Part shown: piece after piece, positions 25,551 to 34,585 of the stretch
Position numbering within the stretch: the stretch's first letter is position 1
Layout of the letters: each line of letters begins with the position of its first letter
Source of the DNA: Deltaproteobacteria bacterium ADurb.Bin151
GTDB lineage: Bacteria > Desulfobacterota > Syntrophia > Syntrophales > Smithellaceae
Assembly: GCA_002070455.1 (NCBI GenBank)
Contig: MWDG01000020.1
Coordinates: forward strand, 1-39,701
Reading direction: 5' to 3'
Length of the DNA: 39,701 nt
The notes under the pieces: model-generated
Seen by the model: the letters and a program-made list of their open reading frames with translations, nothing else
Databases searched by the model: none
Told to the model about the DNA's origin: nothing
Position numbers and translations under genes: made by a program

Positions 25551-27284
25551 TCACAGCGCCTCATTGGCTGCATTCATTTCCGCGGCAATGATTTTCCGGA
25601 CTTCATCAACAATCTTCCCGGTCTCATAAAGCCTGTTCTCGCCGGATCGGCGGATTTTCAATTCAACCCTGCCCTGCGCCAGGTTCTTTGATCCCACGAT
25701 AATACGCAGAGGAATGCCGATCAGATCAGCATCTTTGAACTTCACTCCCGCGCGTTCATCCCGGTCATCAATAATGGATTCCACTCCGCAGGCCAGCAAC
25801 TCCCTGTAAATATCTTCCGAGGCTTTCATGACGTCTGACTCTTTGATATTCACGGGGGTCACAATCACGGTGAAAGGAGCAAGCGGTATCGGCCAGATAA
25901 TGCCGTTGGAATCAAAGTTCTGCTCTATGCAGGCGGCCACGGTCCTTCCGATCCCGATGCCATAGCAGCCCATAATCATGGTTTTTTCCTTTCCGTCGCG
26001 GTCCAGATAGACGGCCTTCATGGCTTTGCTGTATTTGGTTCCCAGTTTGAACACATGACCGACTTCGATTCCCCGCACAAACTTAATGACTCCGCCGCAG
26101 CGCGGGCAGGCGTCACCGGGCTGAGAAACGCGCAGATCGGCAAAAGATTCCACCTGGAAATCACGTCCGATATTTACGTTTTTCAGATGATAATTCTCTT
26201 TATTGGCGCCGGTAACCATATTCACCAGGTTCATAATTGAATAATCGGCAATCACTCTGGCCTTGATGCCAACAGCACCCGCAAAACCTCTTGGGGCCCC
26301 GGTTGCCTTCATAATCATTTCATCATCGGCCAGCTCAAGCGCGGCGGCACCCAGATAATTTTTGACCTTGATTTCGTTTACCTCATGATCCCCGCGGATC
26401 AGGACCGCACAGGGCTTGCCGTCTGCATTGAAAATCAGGGTTTTGACAATCTGTTCGGGCGATACATTCAGAAAGGTACTGACTTCTTCTATCGTACGCA
26501 CATCCGGTGTTTCAACACTTTCCATTGCAGGTTGTTCTTTCTGTTGAAGATCTTCCGCCGCGGGCTTCACGATTTCCGCCTTTTCCAGATTGGCCGCGTA
26601 GTTGCATTTTTCACAAAAAACAATGGCATCTTCGCCTGAGTCGGCTATGACCATGAACTCGTGCGAAAAGCTCCCCCCAATGCTGCCGGAATCCGCCTCG
26701 ACGGAACGGAACTTCAAACCGCAGCGCCGAAAAATATTATTATAGGCGGCAAACATTTTTTCATAACTCTTTTCCGCTCCCGCTTCATCCGCGTCAAAAC
26801 TGTAGGCGTCCTTCATGCCGAATTCCCGGCAGCGCATCACTCCGAAACGCGGACGCACTTCGTCCCGAAATTTCGTCTGGATCTGATACAAATTACAGGG
26901 GAGTTGCCGGTAGGTTTTAATATCATGACGAACCAGGTCCGTAATGACCTCTTCGTGAGTCGGTCCCAGGCAATAGTCGCGGTTATTGCGGTCGCGAAAA
27001 CGCAAAAGCTCCTTGCCATAGAAAGTCCAGCGTCCTGACTCCTGCCAGAGTTCGGCGGGTTGAACCATCGGAAGGTGAACCTCCTGGGCCCCGGCCTTGT
27101 TCATTTCCTCACGGATAATCTGTTCCACCTTTCGAATCACGCGGTATCCCAGCGGTAAATAAGAATAGATACCGCTGGTGAGTTTTCGAATCATTCCCGC
27201 CCGAATCATGAGCTGATTACTGACAACCTCTGCATCGGAAGGAACTTCCCTTCCTGTGGGCAGGTGCATTTCCGAGTAACGCAT
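25551..27284 (-). CDS. proS: Prolyl-tRNA synthetase
   Basis: Charges tRNA-Pro with proline. The 577-residue class II synthetase is the bacterial type, with motif 1 around [20 protein letters not shown], motif 2 [20 protein letters not shown], a YbaK-like editing insertion of about 180 residues (about 240-400, including [20 protein letters not shown]) and motif 3 [13 protein letters not shown], then the anticodon-binding domain. It lies 9 bases after ispG and 18 before rel. A tRNA-Pro gene occurs 4 kb further on, but that may be coincidence. Confidence 0.97.
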   Translation of the reverse strand: MRYSEMHLPTGREVPSDAEVVSNQLMIRAGMIRKLTSGIYSYLPLGYRVIRKVEQIIREEMNKAGAQEVHLPMVQPAELWQESGRWTFYGKELLRFRDRNNRDYCLGPTHEEVITDLVRHDIKTYRQLPCNLYQIQTKFRDEVRPRFGVMRCREFGMKDAYSFDADEAGAEKSYEKMFAAYNNIFRRCGLKFRSVEADSGSIGGSFSHEFMVIADSGEDAIVFCEKCNYAANLEKAEIVKPAAEDLQQKEQPAMESVETPDVRTIEEVSTFLNVSPEQIVKTLIFNADGKPCAVLIRGDHEVNEIKVKNYLGAAALELADDEMIMKATGAPRGFAGAVGIKARVIADYSIMNLVNMVTGANKENYHLKNVNIGRDFQVESFADLRVSQPGDACPRCGGVIKFVRGIEVGHVFKLGTKYSKAMKAVYLDRDGKEKTMIMGCYGIGIGRTVAACIEQNFDSNGIIWPIPLAPFTVIVTPVNIKESDVMKASEDIYRELLACGVESIIDDRDERAGVKFKDADLIGIPLRIIVGSKNLAQGRVELKIRRSGENRLYETGKIVDEVRKIIAAEMNAANEAL

Positions 27285-27293
27285 TGTGCCTCC

Positions 27294-28373
27294 TTATTTT
27301 TCGTTATCCATGGATTTTATCTCTTCGAGCAGCATCGGGACAAAATCCTTTTCTTCCACTTTTTTATAAGCGATGCCTTTTTTAAACATCATGCCGAATC
27401 CGCGGCCTCCGGCGATACCAATATCCGCATCTGCAGCTTCACCGGGACCATTTACCACACATCCCATCAGTGCCACCTTAATGTATTCTTTTCTTCCGGC
27501 CAGAGCTTTTTCAATGGTTTCCACCAGATCCGGAAGATTGATCTGGCATCTTCCGCAGGTGGGACAGGAAATGATTTCCGGACCGATTTTGCGAATTTTC
27601 AGTGCCCGCAGAATACTGTATGCAACGGGAATCTCGAGCACAGGATTCCCGGTTACCGAAACGCGAATGGTGTCTCCGATGCCTTCATAAAGGAGCGTGC
27701 CGATGCCCAGGGCCGATTTAATGGCCGCATCAACCAGTGTGCCCGCTTCCGTAACCCCCAGGTGCAGAGGATAATCCGTTTTGGCGGCGATCAACCGGTA
27801 GGCCTCGATCATCATCGGAACATCTGACGACTTAAGGGACAGCTTGATGAGTTCAAATCCCAGGTCCTCAAATATTTCTATATTGCGCAAAGCACTTGCG
27901 TACATCGCTTCCGCGGTCACTCCGTCATATTCATCAATCAGATCTTTTTGCAGGGAACCCGCATTGACGCCGATGCGAATGACCGTCTGACGCTCTTTGG
28001 ACAGTCTTACAATTTCAGCGATTTTATCCGGGGCGATATTTCCGGGGTTGATCCGGATACCGTCTGCACCGTTTTGGATGGCCTTCAAGGCCAGCTGGTA
28101 GTGAAAATGAATATCGGCAATCAAAGGGATCTGTATGCGCTTTTTTATCGCCGGTATCGCCTCAACAGCTTCTTCATCCAAAACGGCCACCCTGACGATC
28201 TCACAGCCTGCTTCCTGCAATTCATGAATCTGCCTGACGGTTGCCTCAATGTCGCGGGTATCCGTATTGGCCATGGATTGAACGACAATGGGCTCATTCC
28301 CTCCGATTTTGACTGATCCGACTTGGATGACTCTTGCTTTTCGTCGTTTTTTTAAAACCTGTTCACCAGGCAT
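27294..28373 (-). CDS. ispG: 4-hydroxy-3-methylbut-2-enyl diphosphate synthase
   Basis: An iron-sulfur enzyme of the non-mevalonate (MEP) isoprenoid pathway that converts the cyclic diphosphate MEcPP to HMBPP. The 359-residue protein has the TIM-barrel start VKIGGNEPIVVQSMANTDT and the [4Fe-4S] region with CPTCGRC and MGCVVNGPGEA. I place the start at ATG 28373, giving MPGEQ; the frame extends 114 bases further through the promoter region. It is the first gene of ispG-proS-rel. Confidence 0.95.
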   Translation of the reverse strand: MPGEQVLKKRRKARVIQVGSVKIGGNEPIVVQSMANTDTRDIEATVRQIHELQEAGCEIVRVAVLDEEAVEAIPAIKKRIQIPLIADIHFHYQLALKAIQNGADGIRINPGNIAPDKIAEIVRLSKERQTVIRIGVNAGSLQKDLIDEYDGVTAEAMYASALRNIEIFEDLGFELIKLSLKSSDVPMMIEAYRLIAAKTDYPLHLGVTEAGTLVDAAIKSALGIGTLLYEGIGDTIRVSVTGNPVLEIPVAYSILRALKIRKIGPEIISCPTCGRCQINLPDLVETIEKALAGRKEYIKVALMGCVVNGPGEAADADIGIAGGRGFGMMFKKGIAYKKVEEKDFVPMLLEEIKSMDNEK

Positions 28374-28400
28374 AGTCTGTCTCTCTTCATCATTTTTAAA

Positions 28401-28429
28401 TTTATAACATTTGTAAACGTCCCGGGCAA
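28401..28429 (-). promoter_or_regulatory. Putative promoter of the ispG-proS-rel operon
   Basis: On the minus strand TTGCCC (28429-28424) is followed by 17 bases and TATAAA (28406-28401), about 30 bases before the ispG ATG. It also supports the shorter ispG start. Confidence 0.6.
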
Positions 28430-28473
28430 TGGCAAATTTATATTGCTGGAATGACGGGTCTGCAGAAGACAAG

Positions 28474-28526
28474 AAAACGGCAGTCACAGATAGTCCATGA
28501 TAAACGTCACTGTTAACCGCCGTTTT
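28474..28526 (-). terminator. Probable terminator after the purF-like gene
   Basis: On the minus strand AAAACGGCGGT (28526-28516) pairs with ACTGCCGTTTT (28484-28474) with one G-T wobble. Inner ACAG/CTGT pairs extend the stem, and a T-rich tail (TTTTCTTGTCTT) follows. The loop is long, so strength is uncertain. Confidence 0.5.
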
Positions 28527-28557
28527 TATGTTTGAAACAAACGCGGATTTTCCTTTT

Positions 28558-29961
28558 TTATTTTCCCAGCCAACAATGCAGGCACAACTGGTCTTCCGGC
28601 AAACCTATGGCCGCAATCATATCTTCTATAGTCATGTATTTCAGTGATGTCACATTCAAATCACGACGAATCCAGTCAATCATGTCTGCATGTTTCGATG
28701 ATCCGGGATCAAGGTATTCCGAGGGATCTTCGAGATCTTTTCCTTCAAGCGCACGCATCGCTTTACGGCAGGCAAGTTCAGCCGTTGAACGGGTTGATGA
28801 TGCATAGATGCAGGGAAACATCAGCGGCGGGCAGGCAGGACGGATGTGAATCTCCTTTGCGCCATTGTCCCATAATTTTTTCACCGTCAGGTTTTTTAAC
28901 TGCGTACCGCGCACAATAGAATCATCGCAAATAATCATCCGGCTGCCATTAATGACTTCCCGGACAGCACTGAGCTTCATGGTGGCAACCAGATCACGAA
29001 TTTCCTGGGTTGGCGGTGTATAACTTCGGCCGTAACCAGGGGTATACTTTACCAGGGGTCGCCGGTATGGAATGCCGGATTCCATTGCGTAACCAATGGC
29101 GTGACCGACACCGGAATCGGGAACCCCCGCAACAAAATCCACATCAACATTGTCCCGCTTTGCCAAATAGATTCCGCATCGTTCCCGGGTTCGCTCCACG
29201 CTGATACCATCGTATGTGGATGAAGGTGATCCCGTATAGATCCACAAGAAGGAGCAGATTCTTTTCTCGTTTCCTTCAGGCTTTAGCTGCTTGATTCCCT
29301 CGGACGAAAGCAGCACGATCTCTCCCGGCCCCAGGAATCTCTTGAGTTCATAGCCGAGGTTTTCAAAAGAACTGGCTTCTGTCGCAACGACATACGATTT
29401 TCTTTCCGGATTCTTGCTCTGGCCCAGCGCAAGGGGGAAACGTCCGACTTTGTCCCGGGCAGCGTAAATGCCTTCAGCCGTTAGCACAAGAACACAGATC
29501 GATCCTTCAATGATGCCGCGCATGGACGCAATGCCTTCGACAATGTTGTCCCCGCGGTTGATCAGGGAGGCGACGATTTCCGCGTTATTGACACCTCCCC
29601 CGGCCATCTCCGTAAAAGAAGCTCCTTCATTGAGCAGTTCACCAACCAGTTTATTCTTGTTGGTGATCAAACCCGTGGCCACCACCGCATAAACACCGAA
29701 TTTGGAACGGAAAATAAGAGGCTGCGGGGACTCGTCATCAATGGCGCCAATTCCCGCGTACCCTTCCATTTTTTTGTAATCGTCTACAAACCTTGACTTG
29801 AACTGCGCCTGCGATATGCCATGAATTGTGTTGTAAAATCCTTTAGCACCAAACACAGCCATACCACCGTGTTCGGTTCCCAGATGTGAATGATAATCCG
29901 TTCCGTAAAAGAGAGTCTGAACACAACTGTCCTGTGTAATTACGCCGAAAATACCCCCCAT
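28558..29961 (-). CDS. purF: Amidophosphoribosyltransferase-like protein lacking the glutaminase active site
   Basis: PurF normally uses glutamine and PRPP to make phosphoribosylamine, the first step of purine synthesis. This 467-residue homologue starts MGGIFGV where true enzymes have the nucleophile Cys (MCGIFG). The usual RYST arginine motif reads GIGAIDDESPQ, the HNG oxyanion motif reads ATGLITN, and the SDTE Asp is Asn (VNNAE, about 124-128). So the glutaminase half looks dead. The PRPP loop DDSIVRGT (346-353) is intact, as are cysteines matching the iron-sulfur ligands of Bacillus-type PurF (Cys236, Cys384, Cys460, Cys463). It may use free ammonia or a partner amidase, or have a different role. 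It is the last gene after the aminotransferase, 22 bases away. Confidence 0.85.
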   Translation of the reverse strand: MGGIFGVITQDSCVQTLFYGTDYHSHLGTEHGGMAVFGAKGFYNTIHGISQAQFKSRFVDDYKKMEGYAGIGAIDDESPQPLIFRSKFGVYAVVATGLITNKNKLVGELLNEGASFTEMAGGGVNNAEIVASLINRGDNIVEGIASMRGIIEGSICVLVLTAEGIYAARDKVGRFPLALGQSKNPERKSYVVATEASSFENLGYELKRFLGPGEIVLLSSEGIKQLKPEGNEKRICSFLWIYTGSPSSTYDGISVERTRERCGIYLAKRDNVDVDFVAGVPDSGVGHAIGYAMESGIPYRRPLVKYTPGYGRSYTPPTQEIRDLVATMKLSAVREVINGSRMIICDDSIVRGTQLKNLTVKKLWDNGAKEIHIRPACPPLMFPCIYASSTRSTAELACRKAMRALEGKDLEDPSEYLDPGSSKHADMIDWIRRDLNVTSLKYMTIEDMIAAIGLPEDQLCLHCWLGK

Positions 29962-29983
29962 TTCTCCCTTCCTTCCACGGCTT

Positions 29984-31177
29984 TTAAAAAAGTTTTGCTA
30001 CAGCGTTCTTCATTCTCTTGACACCTTCTTCGATATTTTTCATTGAAGTGGCGTAAGACAAGCGGATATGCTGATCATTTCCGAAAGCTGCTCCCGGTAC
30101 GGTGGCTACATTCGCTTCATCCAGCAGATACTCAATAAAATCAGTTGAAGTTGCTATTTTCCTGCCCGCGAAGGAACTTCCGTAGATTGAGGAAACATTG
30201 GGAAACACATAAAAAGCACCTTCAGGCATCAGACAGGATATGCCCTGAATGTCATTGAGCGCTTCTACGATGTAATCTCTTCTTTTCTTAAATTCCCGGA
30301 CCATCATTTCAACAACGCTTTGATCGCCGTTGAGAGCCGCCACGGATGCTTTTTGAGCAATGGACGTCGGGTTGGAGGTACTCTGACCCTGAATTTTTAC
30401 CATGGCCCCGATGATTTCCTGCGGGCCTGCCGCGTAACCTATACGCCAACCGGTCATGGCATAGGCTTTGGAAACACCGTTAACTACAATGGTCCTGTCT
30501 TTTAGGCGTTCATCAACCATAGCCATATTCGCAAACGGGTAGTTCGTATAAAGTATTTTTTCATAAATATCGTCTGAAATGATGAAAATGTCCGTATCCG
30601 CCAAAACGACCGCAAGCGCTTTGAGGTCATCCGGCGAATAACCGGCGCCTGTCGGATTGGATGGACCGTTCAGAACAAGTGCTTTAGTGCGGGTGGTTAT
30701 TGCGGCCTTTAATTGCCGGGGCTGCATCTTGAAGCCTTCTTTTTCCGACGTATTGACAATGACCGGTGTTCCACCGGCAAGCACAACAATATCAGGATAC
30801 GAAACCCAGTAAGGGGCGGGAACAATCACTTCATCCCCTTCCTCAATGAGCACCTGCGCCAGATTGTACAATGTGTGCTTTGCCCCGCACGAAACGACAA
30901 TCTGCGAACGTTTGTATTCCAAATGATTATCAACGGCCAGTTTCTGAATGATCGCGTCTTTCAGTTCATCCGTTCCACCTACCGGTGTGTATTTTGTAAA
31001 ACCGGCCTCGATGGCCTTGATGGCCGCTTGCTTGATATGGTCCGGCGTGTCAAAATCCGGTTCCCCGGCACCGAAACCGATGACATCTCTTCCCTCTGCC
31101 CTCAAGGCGTTGGCTTTCGCCGTTATGGCCAGGGTCTCCGATGGCTTTACCTTTGCAACTCTACCAGCCAGCTTCAC
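29984..31177 (-). CDS. aspC: Pyridoxal-phosphate aminotransferase, class I (aspartate aminotransferase-like)
   Basis: The 397-residue enzyme belongs to fold type I, subgroup Ib. It has the substrate-site segment GAGEPDFDTPDHIK, NGPSNPTGAGYS, IISDDIYEKILY and the PLP-lysine region VNGVSKAYAMTGWRIGY, and a late RLSYATS with the carboxylate-binding Arg. Such enzymes interconvert aspartate and oxaloacetate with glutamate and 2-oxoglutarate; exact amino-donor preference cannot be read. I place the start at GTG 31177 (VKLAGRVAKVKPSET), seven bases after GGGAGG. The frame's upstream ATG at 31198 would overlap coaD. Confidence 0.9.
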   Translation of the reverse strand: MKLAGRVAKVKPSETLAITAKANALRAEGRDVIGFGAGEPDFDTPDHIKQAAIKAIEAGFTKYTPVGGTDELKDAIIQKLAVDNHLEYKRSQIVVSCGAKHTLYNLAQVLIEEGDEVIVPAPYWVSYPDIVVLAGGTPVIVNTSEKEGFKMQPRQLKAAITTRTKALVLNGPSNPTGAGYSPDDLKALAVVLADTDIFIISDDIYEKILYTNYPFANMAMVDERLKDRTIVVNGVSKAYAMTGWRIGYAAGPQEIIGAMVKIQGQSTSNPTSIAQKASVAALNGDQSVVEMMVREFKKRRDYIVEALNDIQGISCLMPEGAFYVFPNVSSIYGSSFAGRKIATSTDFIEYLLDEANVATVPGAAFGNDQHIRLSYATSMKNIEEGVKRMKNAVAKLF

Positions 31178-31181
31178 AAAC

Positions 31182-31697
31182 TTACCTCCCGTTAGCATTG
31201 ATGTTGTATTTTTCTAATAATTTCTGATGCACATTTTCCGGAACCAGTCCTCTGACCGACCCTCCTAAACTGGCGACTTCCTTGATCAGCTTGGAACTGG
31301 TATAAAACCACCTGAACCCACTCATCAGAAAAACGGTTTCAACTTTTTTTGTCTGACGACGGTTCATCAGGGCCATCTGGAATTCATATTCAAAATCGGA
31401 AAGAGCACGCATTCCTCGTAAAATCGTGTTGGCTCCCGAGTTTTTGAGATAATCAATTAAAAGACCGTCATGACTGTCAACGCGAATCCCCGGATAATCC
31501 TGGAAAACCTCCCGGATAAACTGACAACGCTCCTCTACCGTAAACAGGGCCGTCTTGCTGAAATTATTTGCGACAAGCACAATGATTTCATCAAAAATTC
31601 GAATCCCTCTTTTGATGATATCCACATGACCGTTGGTAATCGGATCAAACGATCCCGGATAAATTGCAATTTTATTATCAAATTTTTCTGTATTCAT
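31182..31697 (-). CDS. coaD: Phosphopantetheine adenylyltransferase
   Basis: Catalyses the penultimate step of coenzyme A synthesis, joining AMP to 4'-phosphopantetheine. The 171-residue protein has the nucleotidyltransferase motif YPGSFDPITNGH (13-24), RGMRALSDFEYEFQMALMN and the C-terminal TSSKLIKEVASLGG, all diagnostic. The gene overlaps rsmD by 4 bases, and the rsmD-coaD pairing is very common in bacteria. Confidence 0.98.
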   Translation of the reverse strand: MNTEKFDNKIAIYPGSFDPITNGHVDIIKRGIRIFDEIIVLVANNFSKTALFTVEERCQFIREVFQDYPGIRVDSHDGLLIDYLKNSGANTILRGMRALSDFEYEFQMALMNRRQTKKVETVFLMSGFRWFYTSSKLIKEVASLGGSVRGLVPENVHQKLLEKYNINANGR

Positions 31698-32245
31698 GCA
31701 TCGCCCATCCTTAGCAAAGTCAATAAATTATCTCCATACTTTCTCTGATCAATTATGAGCCATTCCGTTGAAAAGACCGGTTGTTCTTTTATGGAATGCT
31801 GCAGCACAACGAAACCGTTTTCCCCAAGGACAGGATATTGTGCAAGCAACCGAATTGTTTCTCCGATAAATCCTTTATTATAGGGAGGATCGGCAAAAAC
31901 CACATCAAAACGGATTCTCTTTCTGTAAAGATCACGCAAGGCCGATTCAATGTCGGCGTGAATGATCAGGCATCGATCCTCGTAACCGCACAAGGAGACA
32001 TTCTTACGGATCACACCGATCATTTCCCTGTTTTTTTCAACAAAAACAACATCCTTTGCTTCACGGCTCGCCGCTTCCAAGCCAACGGAGCCGGAACCTG
32101 CATACAAATCCAGAAAACCCATATCTGCCGGTGATCCCAAAAGATTGAAAAGTGTTTCCCTCAAAAAATCCGTTGTCGGTCTTTGTGTTGACCACGAAGG
32201 AAACTTCAATGTTCTTCCTTTTGCTTCACCTCCGGAAATTCTCAT
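31694..32245 (-). CDS. rsmD: 16S rRNA (guanine(966)-N2)-methyltransferase
   Basis: Methylates G966 of 16S rRNA using S-adenosylmethionine. The 183-residue protein starts MRISGGEAKGR, the usual family opening, with QRPTTDFLRETLFNLL, the SAM site DLYAGSGSVGLEA (46-58) and the catalytic DPPY (119-122). I use ATG 32245 rather than the frame's extension to 32269 because family members begin with this RI.GG pattern. It follows pssA by 41 bases. Confidence 0.95.
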   Translation of the reverse strand: MRISGGEAKGRTLKFPSWSTQRPTTDFLRETLFNLLGSPADMGFLDLYAGSGSVGLEAASREAKDVVFVEKNREMIGVIRKNVSLCGYEDRCLIIHADIESALRDLYRKRIRFDVVFADPPYNKGFIGETIRLLAQYPVLGENGFVVLQHSIKEQPVFSTEWLIIDQRKYGDNLLTLLRMGDA

Positions 32246-32286
32246 AGGATCTCGTTGGAATTTGACCAATTCAGTTGTTATGTTTC

Positions 32287-33063
32287 CTAGCTGGGAGCAT
32301 CACCTGGTTTCACATCCTTGTGGCGCATTTTCTGAATTAATTTTAACAGCCACCAGATCGGACCGGACACGGCATATCCAACAAAAATGATAAAAAACAT
32401 CACCTCCGGTTTGTAAATAATGATCAATAAAATGCCGACAAGTAACAGAAATACCATAAACCGCATGCGGGAAAAAAGTTTCATGTCCTTTCCGCTGTAA
32501 TATTTCACATTGCTGACCATTAAAACAGACAGGGAAAACACGAGAACCATAATAAAAGGGCTGTGAAAAGCGCCGTAATCAATACCAAGGTCATCTAAAA
32601 AAATAACCGTGGTAGCAATGACACCAGCAGCCGCCGGTATGGGAAGACCGTTGAAAACCCTGCTTTCGATGAGACCGATCTGTATGTTGTATCGGGCAAG
32701 ACGAAGTGCTCCACAGAGAACAAACAGAAAGCCTGCCATCCAGCCCAGTTTCCCGTAAAAGGACATTGCCCAGATATAGGCCATTAACGCAGGTGCCATG
32801 CCGAACGCAATCAGGTCGGAAAGAGAGTCATATTCGGCTCCGAATTTGCTTGTGCTGTTTGTCATTCTTGCAACCCGGCCATCCAGACTGTCAAAAACGA
32901 TTGAGACCAGAATAGCTACAGCAGCGATATAAAATTTTTCCTGTACAGAGGCAATGATTGAATAAAATCCGGCAAATAAACTGGCTGTTGTCAAAAGGTT
33001 CGGCAAAACATAAATGCCTTTTTTAAGTCTTGCTTTTCTGAGTTGCCGTTGTTCTTCGTTCAT
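32287..33063 (-). CDS. pssA: CDP-diacylglycerol-serine O-phosphatidyltransferase
   Basis: Makes phosphatidylserine from CDP-diacylglycerol and serine in the inner membrane. The 258-residue protein has the CDP-alcohol phosphotransferase motif DGxxAR-x8-GxxxDxxxD (residues 61-83, with Asp79 and Asp83) and about seven membrane helices. Its start overlaps the psd stop by 4 bases, so both steps of phosphatidylethanolamine synthesis are cotranscribed. It is the multi-spanning CDP-alcohol phosphotransferase type, not the peripheral E. coli PssA. Confidence 0.96.
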   Translation of the reverse strand: MNEEQRQLRKARLKKGIYVLPNLLTTASLFAGFYSIIASVQEKFYIAAVAILVSIVFDSLDGRVARMTNSTSKFGAEYDSLSDLIAFGMAPALMAYIWAMSFYGKLGWMAGFLFVLCGALRLARYNIQIGLIESRVFNGLPIPAAAGVIATTVIFLDDLGIDYGAFHSPFIMVLVFSLSVLMVSNVKYYSGKDMKLFSRMRFMVFLLLVGILLIIIYKPEVMFFIIFVGYAVSGPIWWLLKLIQKMRHKDVKPGDAPS

Positions 33064-33701
33064 GAGAGGTATCCCAGAGGTGATTGTCCCGCCCGGACTT
33101 GGGCACCCAGTTTTGCAACAATCCGGGAGTCAGAAGGTAAAAATACTTCAACACGGGACCCGAAGCGGATCAGACCGAATCGTTCGCCTTTGCTGATCGA
33201 GACCCCCTCGCTTGTCCAGCAGACGATCCTCCTTGCGATCAGGCCAGCAATCTGAACCGTCCAAAGCATGCGGCCGTCTTGGGTGCGTATCATGATTTCA
33301 TTGCGTTCATTTTCTGTGGAAGCCTTGTCCAAGTTGGCAGACAGAAACTTACCCTTGTGGTAGCAAATTTTCTCAATCTTTCCACTGTACGGGGCACGAT
33401 TCACATGAACATTAAAAACGTTCATGAAAATACTAATTTTTTTGAATTTTCCGGAAATGGTTCCCTGAACATCAACCTCTTCTATCCTGATAACTTTGCC
33501 GTCAGCCGGGCTGATTACCAGTTTTTCTTCATCTTTAAAATTTCTTTCGGGGTTACGGAAAAAACAGATGATGAAAACCGTGATGGCCGTCAAAATGACT
33601 GCCAGCCAGGTAATGGCGAAAAACGCAGCAATTACTGTCAGAATGATGGAAATGACAATAAACGGGAATCCTTCGCGGGCAATCATACTATTATGTTTCA
33701 T
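33060..33701 (-). CDS. psd: Phosphatidylserine decarboxylase, short form
   Basis: Converts phosphatidylserine to phosphatidylethanolamine. The 213-residue protein has two N-terminal membrane helices (about 10-50), then FRNPERNF, SPADGKVI, FMNVFNVHVNRAP and the self-cleavage site FGSR (181-183 from this start), where Ser becomes the pyruvoyl cofactor. This is the short bacterial Psd type common outside enterics. I chose ATG 33701; a TTG at 33722 would leave almost no leader after the promoter at 33734-33762. It is the first gene of psd-pssA-rsmD-coaD-aspC-purF. Confidence 0.93.
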   Translation of the reverse strand: MKHNSMIAREGFPFIVISIILTVIAAFFAITWLAVILTAITVFIICFFRNPERNFKDEEKLVISPADGKVIRIEEVDVQGTISGKFKKISIFMNVFNVHVNRAPYSGKIEKICYHKGKFLSANLDKASTENERNEIMIRTQDGRMLWTVQIAGLIARRIVCWTSEGVSISKGERFGLIRFGSRVEVFLPSDSRIVAKLGAQVRAGQSPLGYLS

Positions 33702-33733
33702 AAAGTATTTTTCTTTCTTCAAATGAGGTTTTG

Positions 33734-33762
33734 TTGATATATGAATTGCTCCTTCTTGTCAA
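33734..33762 (-). promoter_or_regulatory. Promoter of the psd-to-purF operon
   Basis: On the minus strand TTGACA (33762-33757), a 17-base spacer, then TATCAA (33739-33734). It points away from the glutaredoxin promoter. Confidence 0.65.
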
Positions 33763-33795
33763 TAAATCTTTGCCTTTGATTTCGCGACTATCCGC

Positions 33796-33825
33796 TTGAC
33801 ATTCTCATGAGAATAAAGATATAAA
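33796..33825 (+). promoter_or_regulatory. Promoter of the glutaredoxin-FTR pair
   Basis: TTGACA (33796-33801) and TATAAA (33820-33825) are 18 bases apart. GGAGG at 33839-33843 precedes the ATG at 33851. A TTCTCATGAGAA palindrome (33802-33813) lies in the spacer and could be an operator. Confidence 0.75.
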
Positions 33826-33850
33826 ACACAGAATTTACGGAGGACATAAA

Positions 33851-34105
33851 ATGGCAAAAAAGGTAAAAATTTACACTTTGAGTACATGTAGCCATTGTAA
33901 AGCGGCAAAAAAATTCCTGAATGAAAATCAAATTATTTTTGATGCAACCGATGTTGATCTGCTTCAGGGTGCGGACAGAGAAGCTGCCCTGGATGAAGTC
34001 ATTCAATTTAACCCGCAACGCTCTTTCCCAACCATCATCATTGGTGACAGAATTATCGTTGGTTTCAAAGAAAAGGACATCAGGGAGGCTTTGGGACTCT
34101 CATGA
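33851..34105 (+). CDS. Glutaredoxin-like thiol-disulfide protein
   Basis: An 84-residue single-domain protein of the glutaredoxin/NrdH type. The active site is CSHC (Cys13-Cys16), followed by the cis-Pro segment RSFPTIIIGD (Pro60) and the GF...DI..A end typical of this fold. The Cys-Ser-His-Cys centre is unlike the CPYC of glutathione-dependent glutaredoxins, so it is more likely reduced by a reductase than by glutathione. Its stop overlaps the FTR start (ATGA), which strongly suggests that the FTR is its reductase. Confidence 0.93.
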   Translation: MAKKVKIYTLSTCSHCKAAKKFLNENQIIFDATDVDLLQGADREAALDEVIQFNPQRSFPTIIIGDRIIVGFKEKDIREALGLS

Positions 34106-34434
34106 CGGCTCAAGAGCTGTACGATCTTTTAAAAAAAGCTCAGGAACCGAAAGGTTACTTTTTTAACAAAGACAAGAAATGGGTTCTTTCCATTCTTCAG
34201 GATCTTCTGGTGAATAAAGAACGCTACGGTTATTCATCCTGTCCCTGTCGCCTGGCCTCAGGAGACCGGGAAAAAGACCGTGATATTATATGCCCCTGTG
34301 CATACAGGAGCGAAGATGTAAAAGAATACGGCAGCTGTTTCTGCAATCTCTATGTTTCAAAGGACTGGAATGACGATAAGATTCCCCATCAATATGTGCC
34401 CGAAAGACGTCCGCCCGACAAAGTATTCTTTTAA
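34102..34434 (+). CDS. Ferredoxin-thioredoxin reductase catalytic (beta) subunit
   Basis: This iron-sulfur enzyme passes electrons from ferredoxin to a thioredoxin-type disulfide. The 110-residue protein has the six cysteines of the [4Fe-4S] and redox disulfide centre as CPC (47-49), CPC (64-66) and CFC (79-81). In plant-type enzymes the third pair is CHC, with a mechanistic His; here it is Phe80. No variable alpha subunit is nearby, as in non-photosynthetic forms. Its partner is almost certainly the overlapping glutaredoxin gene. Confidence 0.93.
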   Translation: MTAQELYDLLKKAQEPKGYFFNKDKKWVLSILQDLLVNKERYGYSSCPCRLASGDREKDRDIICPCAYRSEDVKEYGSCFCNLYVSKDWNDDKIPHQYVPERRPPDKVFF

Positions 34435-34585
34435 TTAAAGAACCATCTTCGGTATTTTATGCATTTACTCTTAACAGCCTCTATTCATCTATCTTCATTG
34501 CAAAAATAATTTTATCTTAAGGATTGACAAAACAAACAAGGAACAATAAGTTACCCTCAAATTTATACAGCGAAGGGATCACTGG

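Noticed and set aside
21187..27284. tRNA-Pro and proS as a deliberate pair
   Set aside because: They lie in separate transcription units about 4 kb apart, so the proximity may be chance.
34524..34552. TTGACA plus TAAGTT as a promoter for the sigma region 4 protein
   Set aside because: The -35 is good but the -10 matches the consensus at only three positions, so I mention it without calling it.
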